A program made the position numbers and the translations under genes. Positions 1-6,806 of a DNA stretch of 7,802 bases are shown here, piece by piece. The notes below the pieces were generated by a model. It worked only from the letters and a program-made list of their open reading frames with translations, ran no database searches and was not told the DNA's origin. The stretch is from positions 1 through 7,802 of the forward strand of contig JANYFH010000198.1 of the NCBI GenBank assembly GCA_025362705.1, given 5' to 3'. This DNA is from Betaproteobacteria bacterium (GTDB lineage Bacteria; Pseudomonadota; Gammaproteobacteria; Burkholderiales; Usitatibacteraceae). Every line of letters begins with the position of its first letter. The first letter of the stretch is position 1.

Positions 1-1077
1 TCACAATTGCAATTTTCCAAAGCGGCACCACACGCGATTGTTGACCATGCTGTGTCTGCTGCAGAAGCCATCGGCTACGGTCGCGCCAAACCGCTACTCA
101 ATGCAGTGCTGCGAAATTATCTGCGGGCACCTGACAAATTCGCCCGAGAGAAGTTGACCTCCGAAGAAGCCCGGTATGACTTTCCGCGCTGGTGGATCGA
201 GCGATTAAAAAAAGAACAGCCGACGCATTGGGAGTCTGCATTACTTTCAGCACGATCGCACCCGCCGATGTGCCTCAGGGTAAATGCAAGACGCACCACC
301 CCCGCCGAATATCTGGCGCTGCTGGCAAAACACGGCCTGGCGGCACGCCACGTTTTCGAGCAGGCGGTAATGCTGGAAAAACCGATAGGCGTGAACGAAC
401 TACCCGGATTTCGGGATGGGCAAGTGTCGGTGCAAGATGCGGGTGCGCAATTGGCGGCAGCGTTACTTGCTCCCGTGGCAGGCATGCGCGTGCTGGACGC
501 ATGCGCGGCACCAGGGGGTAAAACCGGGCACGTTCTTGAAATGAATGGCACAGGACCGAATCTGGAACTGCTGGCAGTTGACAGCGACCGCCGCCGCCTG
601 ATGCGTGTGACCGAGAATCTTACGCGATTGGGTCTGCAGGCAACCCTCAAAACGGCAGATGCAAGCAAACCTGACGACTGGTGGGATGGCGTCCCGTATG
701 ATCGCATCCTGCTCGATGTCCCATGCTCGGGCTCTGGCGTGGTCAGGCGACATCCGGATATCAAATGGATACGCAGGGAAACAGATATCTTCGCGCTGGC
801 GCGGCAGCAAGCCAGACTTCTGGCAGTGCTCTGGAATTGCCTTAACGTTGGTGGTAGATTGCTGTACGCTACCTGCTCGATTTTTCGTGCGGAAAATCAG
901 GACATCATCGAGCAATTCCTGCGAAAAACACCAAATGCTCGCCAATTGAATGTCGCAAAATTGTTGCCAACAGGCGCGGGTCATCAAGGCGCAATTCCGG
1001 AACTGGTGGACGGTCAACTTCTTCCCAATGATGTTCACGACGGTTTTTTCTACGCACTTCTGGAGAAGACGGCCTAA
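1..1077 (+). CDS. rsmB: 16S rRNA (cytosine-5) methyltransferase RsmB, 5' end missing
   Basis: This is the C-terminal 358 residues of RsmB, which uses SAM to methylate C967 (E. coli numbering) of 16S rRNA during small-subunit assembly in the cytoplasm. The frame is open from base 1, so the start lies outside the window; full-length relatives are about 430 residues, so roughly 70 N-terminal residues are missing. The first part (LLNAVLRNYLR) matches the end of the NusB-like RNA-binding domain. The Rossmann methyltransferase domain follows: SAM motif I DACAAPGGKTG near 496-528, then DVPCSGSG with its Cys codon at 724-726, and YATCS with the nucleophile Cys codon at 874-876. Both cysteines of the RsmB/Nol1 mechanism are present. 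It ends with the family-typical DGFFYALLEK and a TAA. The next gene starts four bases later, which indicates cotranscription. Identity is clear from the motifs and context. Confidence 0.95.
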   Translation, partial: SQLQFSKAAPHAIVDHAVSAAEAIGYGRAKPLLNAVLRNYLRAPDKFAREKLTSEEARYDFPRWWIERLKKEQPTHWESALLSARSHPPMCLRVNARRTTPAEYLALLAKHGLAARHVFEQAVMLEKPIGVNELPGFRDGQVSVQDAGAQLAAALLAPVAGMRVLDACAAPGGKTGHVLEMNGTGPNLELLAVDSDRRRLMRVTENLTRLGLQATLKTADASKPDDWWDGVPYDRILLDVPCSGSGVVRRHPDIKWIRRETDIFALARQQARLLAVLWNCLNVGGRLLYATCSIFRAENQDIIEQFLRKTPNARQLNVAKLLPTGAGHQGAIPELVDGQLLPNDVHDGFFYALLEKTA

Positions 1078-1081
1078 TGCC

Positions 1082-1693
1082 GTGCGCTTGATCGCATTGC
1101 ACTTCGGGATTGCGCGAGGCCCAAACAGCTGGGCATGGCTTGCGGCCATTTGCGTTGTCGCGGCTGCCCTCGCGCCGACGCCAGTCCGCGCCGAGGGCGC
1201 GACTATCACCGCCGCAAAGCTCGATGCATCCGAAGACGGCTACCAGATCGATGCGGATATCCAGTTGCAGCTCACTGTCGCCTTGCAGGAGGCGGTTCGA
1301 AAGGGTGTTCCGCTCTATTTTGTTGTTGAATTTGAGTTGAGTCGCGGTCGCTGGTACTGGCTCGATCAATCGGTTACTTTCACCTCCCGCGAGCGACGCA
1401 TTTCCTACGCGCCGCTGACGGATCAATACCGGATTTCGTATTCCGGTATTTCGCAAAACGTGTCGTCATTTGATGATGTGCGTCGCGCACTTTCCCGCGT
1501 ACGCTCGTGGACCGTTCTTGAAAGGGGCAAACTCAGGGCCGGTGAAAAATATGACGCGGCGCTGCGCTTCAGGCTGGATACCTCCCAATTGCCGAAGCCG
1601 TTTCAACTCAACGTCATCGCGTCCAAAGAGTGGGGTCTTTCGTCGGATTGGTATCGATGGACGTTTACCGCACCGGGGGAGTACAAGCCATGA
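1082..1693 (+). CDS. DUF4390 family exported protein
   Basis: A protein of about 203 residues that matches in size, composition and position the DUF4390 family, which is usually found between rsmB and ntrYX in betaproteobacteria. Its function is unknown. The frame is open upstream into rsmB, but the GTG at 1082 is the only sensible start: it follows the rsmB stop by four bases and gives an N-terminus with a hydrophobic core (WLAAICVVAAALAP) and a signal-peptidase-like site after Ala37 (PVRA-EG). The protein is thus predicted to be exported to the periplasm. GGAGAAG at 1062-1068 is a somewhat distant ribosome site, so translation may depend on coupling to rsmB. The mature part is rich in alternating beta-type sequence with many aromatic residues (RGRWYWLD, SSDWYRWTF) and shows no catalytic motif I recognise. 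Its stop overlaps the ntrY start (ATGA). Placement beside a membrane kinase fits an envelope role, but this is inference. Confidence 0.85.
   Translation: MRLIALHFGIARGPNSWAWLAAICVVAAALAPTPVRAEGATITAAKLDASEDGYQIDADIQLQLTVALQEAVRKGVPLYFVVEFELSRGRWYWLDQSVTFTSRERRISYAPLTDQYRISYSGISQNVSSFDDVRRALSRVRSWTVLERGKLRAGEKYDAALRFRLDTSQLPKPFQLNVIASKEWGLSSDWYRWTFTAPGEYKP
1675..1681 (+). promoter_or_regulatory. Ribosome binding site of ntrY
   Basis: GGGGGAG lies 8 bases before the ATG at 1690. The frame is open upstream to a TTG at 1630, but only the 1690 start has a Shine-Dalgarno at proper spacing and begins directly with the first membrane segment. This site decides the ntrY start and lies inside the end of the DUF4390 gene. 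Confidence 0.7.
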
Positions 1694-3864
1694 TTCGTGC
1701 GATCCTGCTCGCGTGCGTGGTGCTTGGTGTAGCACTCATTGGCCTGCTGTTTCGTGCCAGCAGTAACAATACTTTCTTCAACACCCATTACCCGTGGTTA
1801 TTGGGTGTGGGCGTCGCGCTGATCGTAGGCCTGCTGGCACTCATCGCCTATCAAATTTTCTCGTTGTGGCGAAAATTGCGTGGCCGTGTGTTCGGAGCAA
1901 AGCTGGCTTTGCGTTTGATGGCTGTTTTTGTGTTGATGGCGGTGATTCCTGGCGGGCTGGTCTATGCAATTTCCGTACAGTTCCTGAATCGATCCATCGA
2001 CTCCTGGTTCGACGTGCCCGTGGACAAAGCCTTCGAGGGCGCGCTCAACCTGGGAAAGAGCGCGATTGATGCCGCCTTGGGCGATCTTGTCCGCAAAGGC
2101 GGTGCTGCTGCGGCCCAGATTGGCGAGACCGAAACCGAGAACAATGAGCTATTGCGTACACTGCGTGTGAAATTCGCTTTTGACGATGTTTCGCTGCACG
2201 CAGCCGATGGTCAGTTGCTCGCCTTTGCCGGCGGCAAGACAAGGTTGTTTGCAGACAAACCGACACGCGAAGAGATAAAAGAAAGTCTGCAAAAAGCACC
2301 GGCCAAGATGGCCGAATCGCAGACGGATCGTTCACTGTATTTTCGGGTTGTGGTGCCTGTCGTTGCACGCACACCGTTTGAGTCCCCTCGTGTGTTGCAG
2401 ATCGTTCAGGCGGCTCCCAAGAGTCTTGCAGCTGACGCTTCCAGTGTGGAAGCGGGCATCCGTGATTACCAGCAACTCGGACTCCAGCGTGAGGGATTGA
2501 AGCAATTGTTTGCGCTCACGCTAACGCTCGCCATGTTACTCACCTTGTTTTCAGCCATTTCGCTTTCTTTCCTGCTCTCGGATCGCCTGTCTGCACCATT
2601 GTCTGCACTGGCCGAGTCGACACGCGCAATTGCGAAAGGCGATTTTACAAAACTGAACCCGGTGAAAAGCCGCGACGAGTTCGGTGTGCTGACGCAGGCA
2701 TTCAATACCATGACCAGACAGCTCGCTGGTGCGTCTGAAATTGTCGGTCGAAAGCAGCAGGAACTGGAACATGCCAATGCCTATCTCGAATCGATTCTCG
2801 GCAATCTCACCTCGGGCGTAATCGCCCTTGACGAGCGGCTGTATGTCAAGACGATCAACAAGAATGCTGAAGACATGCTCGGAATCGCCCACCACGCATT
2901 GAAGGGCATGAAGATGTCGGACTGGGGCAACCAGCTTCCTGCGTTTGCCCCTTTCATTGATGATTTCATGGTGCAGCTTGCCTCCTTGCGCGACAAACCG
3001 TGGGAGCGTCAGGTGGACTACACGATTCCGGATGACCCGGAGGGTCAGCCGGTTCCTGCCGTAAAGAAGACCCTGCTGGTACGCGGCACAAAACTTCCCG
3101 CCGCACTCGAGTCCGGCTTTGTGCTGGTGTTCGACGACATCACCGGTTTGATTCAAGCGCAGCGCAATGCCGCATGGGGTGAGGTTGCGCGACGCCTCGC
3201 GCACGAAATTAAAAATCCACTGACGCCGATTCAGCTTTCGGCCGAACGATTACAACACAAGTTAGCTGCAAAGTTGCCTGTCGCAGAACAAGAGATTTTG
3301 TTGCGCGCGACTAATACGATTGTGGCCCAGGTCGGCGCACTCAAGGGCATGGTTGATGATTTCAGCCTGTATTCACGCAGCTCACGCATGACGCCGGCCG
3401 AGCTTTCCATCAACGATCTGATCAACGACGTGATGGTGCTCTATGAATCGATGAACGTTCAGATCGAACTGAAACTCGCCACTGATATTCCAATGATCAC
3501 CGCGGACGCTTCGCTGCTGCGACAGGTCATTCACAACCTCGCACAAAACGCCCTCGATGCGCTGGCTGGCATGGTTGAACCCAGGATCATCATGGAGACA
3601 AGCGTACAAAACGGGCACGTCCGTTTCAGCGTTGAGGACAATGGCACGGGGGTTCGCGAAGATGTGCTGGGGCGAATTTTTGAGCCCTACGTCACCACCA
3701 AGCCGAAAGGAACCGGCCTCGGCATGGCGATTGCAAAAAAAATTATCGAAGAACATCGGGGCAGTGTGACAGTGGTGAACGTCAAACCGCACGGCGCGCG
3801 GGTGGAAATTTTGTTACCAGTGTCGTTGCAGACTTCGCCCACGATTGATGACTTATCCGTATGA
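1690..3864 (+). CDS. ntrY: NtrY-type membrane sensor histidine kinase
   Basis: A 724-residue sensor kinase of the NtrY family, which phosphorylates the response regulator NtrX. Domains in order: two hydrophobic segments near residues 4-21 and 35-60, a third near 71-95, an extracytoplasmic sensor region of about 175 residues, and a fourth segment near 273-296. A HAMP linker follows (about 297-350), then a PAS domain (about 365-480, beginning with LESILGNLTSGV). The kinase core has the H box RLAHEIKNP with phospho-acceptor His505, the N box with Asn620 (AQNALDA), the G1 box DNGTG at Asp650, and the G2 box GTGLGMAIAK from Gly674. All catalytic boxes look intact. The start ATG overlaps the DUF4390 stop by four bases and has a strong ribosome site. 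The signal is not readable from sequence; NtrY kinases have been linked to nitrogen and redox or oxygen status in other proteobacteria. Confidence 0.93.
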   Translation: MIRAILLACVVLGVALIGLLFRASSNNTFFNTHYPWLLGVGVALIVGLLALIAYQIFSLWRKLRGRVFGAKLALRLMAVFVLMAVIPGGLVYAISVQFLNRSIDSWFDVPVDKAFEGALNLGKSAIDAALGDLVRKGGAAAAQIGETETENNELLRTLRVKFAFDDVSLHAADGQLLAFAGGKTRLFADKPTREEIKESLQKAPAKMAESQTDRSLYFRVVVPVVARTPFESPRVLQIVQAAPKSLAADASSVEAGIRDYQQLGLQREGLKQLFALTLTLAMLLTLFSAISLSFLLSDRLSAPLSALAESTRAIAKGDFTKLNPVKSRDEFGVLTQAFNTMTRQLAGASEIVGRKQQELEHANAYLESILGNLTSGVIALDERLYVKTINKNAEDMLGIAHHALKGMKMSDWGNQLPAFAPFIDDFMVQLASLRDKPWERQVDYTIPDDPEGQPVPAVKKTLLVRGTKLPAALESGFVLVFDDITGLIQAQRNAAWGEVARRLAHEIKNPLTPIQLSAERLQHKLAAKLPVAEQEILLRATNTIVAQVGALKGMVDDFSLYSRSSRMTPAELSINDLINDVMVLYESMNVQIELKLATDIPMITADASLLRQVIHNLAQNALDALAGMVEPRIIMETSVQNGHVRFSVEDNGTGVREDVLGRIFEPYVTTKPKGTGLGMAIAKKIIEEHRGSVTVVNVKPHGARVEILLPVSLQTSPTIDDLSV

Positions 3865-3871
3865 TGCAAGC

Positions 3872-3875
3872 AAGG
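3872..3875 (+). promoter_or_regulatory. Ribosome binding site of ntrX
   Basis: AAGG sits 8 bases before the ATG at 3884. Alternative in-frame starts at 3845 (TTG) and 3848 (ATG) would overlap ntrY, lack a Shine-Dalgarno, and add 12-13 residues ahead of the beta strand that normally opens a receiver domain. This supports 3884 as the start. Confidence 0.6.
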
Positions 3876-3883
3876 TAAAACAC

Positions 3884-5173
3884 ATGACAACGAACAACAA
3901 CATTCTGGTCGTCGATGATGAAATCGGCATTCGCGAACTTCTTTCGGAAATTCTGACCGACGAAGGCTACAACGTGAAGGTTGCCGAAAATGCAGCGGCG
4001 GCGCGCACTGCCCGCAAGGAGCAGCGCCCTGATCTGGTGCTGCTCGATATCTGGATGCCCGACACCGATGGCATCTCGTTGTTGAAAGAATGGGCGGTCT
4101 CCGGACAACTCACCATGCCGGTCGTGATGATGTCGGGCCACGGTACCATTGAATCAGCCATCGAAGCGACCCGTATTGGCGCGTTTGATTTTCTCGAAAA
4201 GCCGATCAGCCTGCCAAAGCTTATCGCCACCGTCGCCAAAGCACTGGCGGGCGGAAAAATGTTGCCCAAGCCCGGTCTCACGTTCGCGCATCTGGGACGT
4301 GCGAAAGTGGTAACCGAGCTTCGTCAACGCCTCGAACAAGTGAGTCGCCTGAAGGTGCCGTTGCTGTTGACCGGGGAGGCCGGTTGTGGATTCGAGTTGA
4401 TCGCACGCATGTTGCACCAACGCAATACCGCGTGGCTTCAACCAATCGATCACAGTTGGCTCGCGCAGAATCCATTTGCGCCGCTGGCCGACGCGCGCGA
4501 TGGCGTGCTGTTTATCGATCAGCTCGAAACGCTGAGCAAGAATGAGCAAAAAGGCCTTGGACAGCTTTTGGCGAAACTCGAAAAATTCAATGTTCGCCTG
4601 GTTGCATCGACCGCACAGCCGATGCTGCCGCTCATCGAAAGCGGCGACTTCGATTCCGCGTTGCTGACCCAACTCTCCGGCGTGACCTTGCGCATTCCAA
4701 GTTTGCGCGAGCACCCCGAGGATATTCCGGATCTGGCCAATACGATCCTGCTGCAAATGGTGGAAGCCAATGAATGTCCGCTTCGACACTTCAGTGTCGC
4801 AGCGCTGAATGCACTCAGAAATCTCGAATGGCCAGGCAATCTGCCGGTGTTGCAAAACGCAGTGAAGACGCTGGCACTTACCAGCCTGTCAGGTGAAATT
4901 TCCACCGAGGACGTAGTGCGTGTGGCGCGTGAAATCGGACTCGATCACATCGGTGCGTCGGGCGCCACCAGCCGCATCCCTTTCGATCTGCCATTGCGCG
5001 AAGCGCGTGAGCGCTTTGAGTATCAATATTTTCTGCACCACATCCGGCGCGAGGAAGGCAATATGTCGCGCGTTGCCGACAAAGTAGGGCTCGAACGTAC
5101 CCATTTGTACCGGAAGTTAAAGCAACTCGGTATTCGTCCCTCCGGAAAGACCGAAGACACCACGCAGGGTTAA
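3884..5173 (+). CDS. ntrX: NtrX-type response regulator with degenerate AAA+ domain
   Basis: A 429-residue response regulator, the cytoplasmic partner of NtrY. The receiver domain (about 5-120) is intact: Asp11/Asp12, phospho-acceptor Asp55 (LLDIWMPD), Ser84 and Lys106. The Fis-like C-terminus (about 372-417) has a good helix-turn-helix (SRVADKVGLERTHLYRKL). The middle (about 135-352) aligns to the sigma54-activator AAA+ domain but has lost its active sites. Walker A reads GEAGCGFE, with Phe170 for Lys. Walker B reads FIDQ, with Gln213 for Glu. The sensor I Asn is Ala244, the two arginine-finger positions are Asp257 and Gln263, and the sensor II Arg is Pro321. Walker A to Walker B is about 20 residues shorter than in NtrC, removing the GAFTGA loop. 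Structural landmarks such as SLREHPEDIPDL and WPGN remain. I infer a phosphorylation-controlled DNA-binding regulator that does not hydrolyse ATP or activate sigma54. It starts 19 bases after ntrY. Confidence 0.9.
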   Translation: MTTNNNILVVDDEIGIRELLSEILTDEGYNVKVAENAAAARTARKEQRPDLVLLDIWMPDTDGISLLKEWAVSGQLTMPVVMMSGHGTIESAIEATRIGAFDFLEKPISLPKLIATVAKALAGGKMLPKPGLTFAHLGRAKVVTELRQRLEQVSRLKVPLLLTGEAGCGFELIARMLHQRNTAWLQPIDHSWLAQNPFAPLADARDGVLFIDQLETLSKNEQKGLGQLLAKLEKFNVRLVASTAQPMLPLIESGDFDSALLTQLSGVTLRIPSLREHPEDIPDLANTILLQMVEANECPLRHFSVAALNALRNLEWPGNLPVLQNAVKTLALTSLSGEISTEDVVRVAREIGLDHIGASGATSRIPFDLPLREARERFEYQYFLHHIRREEGNMSRVADKVGLERTHLYRKLKQLGIRPSGKTEDTTQG

Positions 5174-5184
5174 CCTGACGCAGG

Positions 5185-5205
5185 TCACGCGATGAGTACG
5201 CGTGA
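5185..5205. repeat. 7-bp perfect inverted repeat after ntrX
   Basis: TCACGCG (5185-5191) and CGCGTGA (5199-5205) are exact reverse complements separated by 7 bases, beginning 12 bases after the ntrX stop. No T-run follows, so it is not a standard intrinsic terminator. It could be a 3'-end stabilising hairpin or a dyad binding site; chance cannot be excluded for arms this short. Confidence 0.45.
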
Positions 5206-5250
5206 TGTGTGAGAGGAATCGGCAGAAGCGCATACCGGCATAAAACAGGA

Positions 5251-5316
5251 AAACGCCAGCATTAGCGGGCTTCTCGTGGCTTTTTCTGTCTGAAAACCGC
5301 GCCAATGCTGGCGTTT
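5251..5316. terminator. Bidirectional terminator-like inverted repeat between convergent operons
   Basis: Two 17-base arms, 5251-5267 and 5300-5316, are reverse complements with a single mismatch (5264 against 5303), separated by 32 bases. The outer ends are AAACGCC and GGCGTTT, so a hairpin read from either strand finishes in a T-containing run. Within the right arm, CGCCA-ATGC-TGGCG (5300-5313) can form a small hairpin by itself; on the - strand it is followed by CGGTTTT. On the + strand the left arm plus GGGC can form GCCAGC-ATTA-GCGGGC, with a T-run a little further on (5281-5285). It lies between the stops of ntrX and the GNAT gene, where a shared terminator is expected. Confidence 0.65.
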
Positions 5317-5331
5317 GCTTGCTACAACAAA

Positions 5332-5838
5332 CTAAAGCGCGAGCACCATGTACTCCTTGTCGTAGTACACGCCATCGACCTTGATCGCGTTTTTTTCAAT
5401 ACCAAACGGTACAAATCCGGCGTGTAAATAAAGCTGGCGCGCACTTACATTTGAATGCGTGACGCTCAGATTAAGTTGTTCCATGTCGTGCAGTTGGCGC
5501 ACTTCGTCGATCAGCGCGAGCAATAATTTCTTGCCTGACCCGGTACCGCGAAGTTCGGGAACGACATACATCCCGATCAAGGTACCGATGTGCCGGTTCT
5601 TTTGGCGCGACTCGCGCTGAAAACCGGCGCAACCGGACAGGGTGCCGTCAGTTGCGAATGCGCCAAGCAGAAAATCATCCGAGTTGCCGCCGCCGAACCG
5701 TTTGACGAGTGTTGTCGGCGAGGTTGCCAGCCCTTCCTCTATGCTGGTGGTGAAGGCATCCGGGAATTCTTTCAGTCCGCGATTGCGCGTTTCCCAGTAC
5801 GCGTGGGCGTCCGCAGCAACTAATCTTCGGATCTCCAA
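5332..5838 (-). CDS. GNAT family N-acetyltransferase
   Basis: A 168-residue single-domain GNAT acetyltransferase, the usual size for this fold, which transfers an acetyl group from acetyl-CoA to an amine. The opening MEIRRLVAADAHAYWETR is typical of this superfamily. The acetyl-CoA pyrophosphate-binding motif R-x-x-G-x-G is present as RGTGSG (residues 97-102), after the strand IGMYVV and followed by the helix KKLLLALIDEV. Motif B is NVSARQLYLHAGF (130-142), with the common Tyr137. The start is a TTG at 5838, two bases after the stop of the upstream desuccinylase-family gene. GGAA five bases before it serves as ribosome site, and no ATG fits better. Tight spacing implies cotranscription with the two upstream amidohydrolase genes. 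The substrate cannot be read from the sequence; N-acetylation of an amino acid or small amine would fit the neighbours. Confidence 0.88.
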   Translation of the reverse strand: MEIRRLVAADAHAYWETRNRGLKEFPDAFTTSIEEGLATSPTTLVKRFGGGNSDDFLLGAFATDGTLSGCAGFQRESRQKNRHIGTLIGMYVVPELRGTGSGKKLLLALIDEVRQLHDMEQLNLSVTHSNVSARQLYLHAGFVPFGIEKNAIKVDGVYYDKEYMVLAL

Positions 5839-5840
5839 AA

Positions 5841-6806
5841 CTATTCCAGGCGCCCCAGACGCACCGCAGTCAACCCGGGCTTTACGTGGATCAGCGTGGG
5901 CATGATGAGCACGCAGTTGTCGTACGGCGCGGGTACCGGCTTGTCGCCGTCATGCGCAATGAGGTCACCGCGCTTTGGCACAATGGAAAGCCCGTGCAGC
6001 CCGTCGGAAAATTTGAAATTGCTGTCGCTGGCAATCACCGCTTCAGTCACGCGTACAATTTTTTGCGCCGCCGGCAGGATGCTGTCGATTTCAGATTCTG
6101 CGAGTGCCGCATCAACGACATCGAGTGTCCGCAGAAAACGCCAGACCGTTTGCCACGCCAGATCTTCACTCGCTCGCTCCCAATGCTGGCCGCACTCCAC
6201 CAGCAATGCCGCTTTGTGCGATGCGGGGTCGCCAAAGCCACCGTAATCACGCATTCGCGTGCCGTTGGCATGGCCCTTATCGGCGACGATAAACTCGGGC
6301 ACGCCCACCTGTCTGGACAACGCGATGCCCTTGTCCAGCGGCCCTGAAATCATTACCGGGCCATGCGGATCGTGCATCGAATGAATGTCCAGCAGGAAAT
6401 CGACTTGGTCGATCATAGGGCGCATCGCGCGCGCGCGCGTCAACTCAGCAGACTGGCGTGGACCATCCAGCGTCGCCGGTGTCCATACGCGATTAAAGTC
6501 CTCATCGACAAAGCGCGAAGCGTGTGGCAACGCAGGATTAAAAGAATGAAACGCGGCAACGTTGGCAAACGCGAGCGACAGCTTGCCGCGCGTCGGGCGC
6601 AGATTCATTTTGAACATGCGATCAACCGCAATTGCGCCGCACAATTCATTGCCGTGTGTGATTGCATTCACCATCACGTGCGGGCCTGCTTTGCCGCTAT
6701 CGAAGGTGGTGACATATTCGATGCCGCTGTTACCGCGCCGGTAGGCGGAAATATCGGGCGGTGCAAGTTCCACCATATAGGGAGATGCGCCGGGTTTAAT
6801 GGTCAT
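5841..6806 (-). CDS. Succinylglutamate desuccinylase/aspartoacylase family zinc hydrolase
   Basis: A 321-residue protein of the AstE/AspA (M14-like) family, zinc enzymes that remove an acyl group from N-acyl amino acids such as N-succinylglutamate or N-acetylaspartate. Visible sites are the zinc ligands His51 and Glu54 in ITHGNELCG, a third ligand His142 in LLDIHSMHDP, an Asn-Arg pair in DFNRVW (105-106), and the likely catalytic Glu204 in LLVECGQHWE. A C-terminal beta-rich part (about 245-321) completes the fold. The frame is open to 6989, but the upstream part is an out-of-frame reading of the preceding gene's His codons. ATG 6806 gives a normal family N-terminus, with GGA seven bases before it. 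The start overlaps the end of the upstream gene by 11 bases, suggesting translational coupling. Exact substrate is unknown: no other arginine succinyltransferase pathway gene is nearby, so calling it AstE would be unsupported. Confidence 0.88.
   Translation of the reverse strand: MTIKPGASPYMVELAPPDISAYRRGNSGIEYVTTFDSGKAGPHVMVNAITHGNELCGAIAVDRMFKMNLRPTRGKLSLAFANVAAFHSFNPALPHASRFVDEDFNRVWTPATLDGPRQSAELTRARAMRPMIDQVDFLLDIHSMHDPHGPVMISGPLDKGIALSRQVGVPEFIVADKGHANGTRMRDYGGFGDPASHKAALLVECGQHWERASEDLAWQTVWRFLRTLDVVDAALAESEIDSILPAAQKIVRVTEAVIASDSNFKFSDGLHGLSIVPKRGDLIAHDGDKPVPAPYDNCVLIMPTLIHVKPGLTAVRLGRLE

Noticed and set aside
463..1209. 248-codon open frame on the - strand across rsmB and the DUF4390 start
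   Set aside because: It lies antisense to clear rsmB motifs, crosses a gene boundary and shows no recognisable domain.
2551..3204. 217-codon open frame on the - strand inside ntrY
   Set aside because: Antisense to the HAMP, PAS and early kinase region of ntrY; no domain.
6426..6439. Alternating CG tract of 14 bases, possible Z-DNA
   Set aside because: It encodes Arg-Ala repeats within a conserved helix region of the desuccinylase-family protein and is explained by codon choice in a GC-rich gene.
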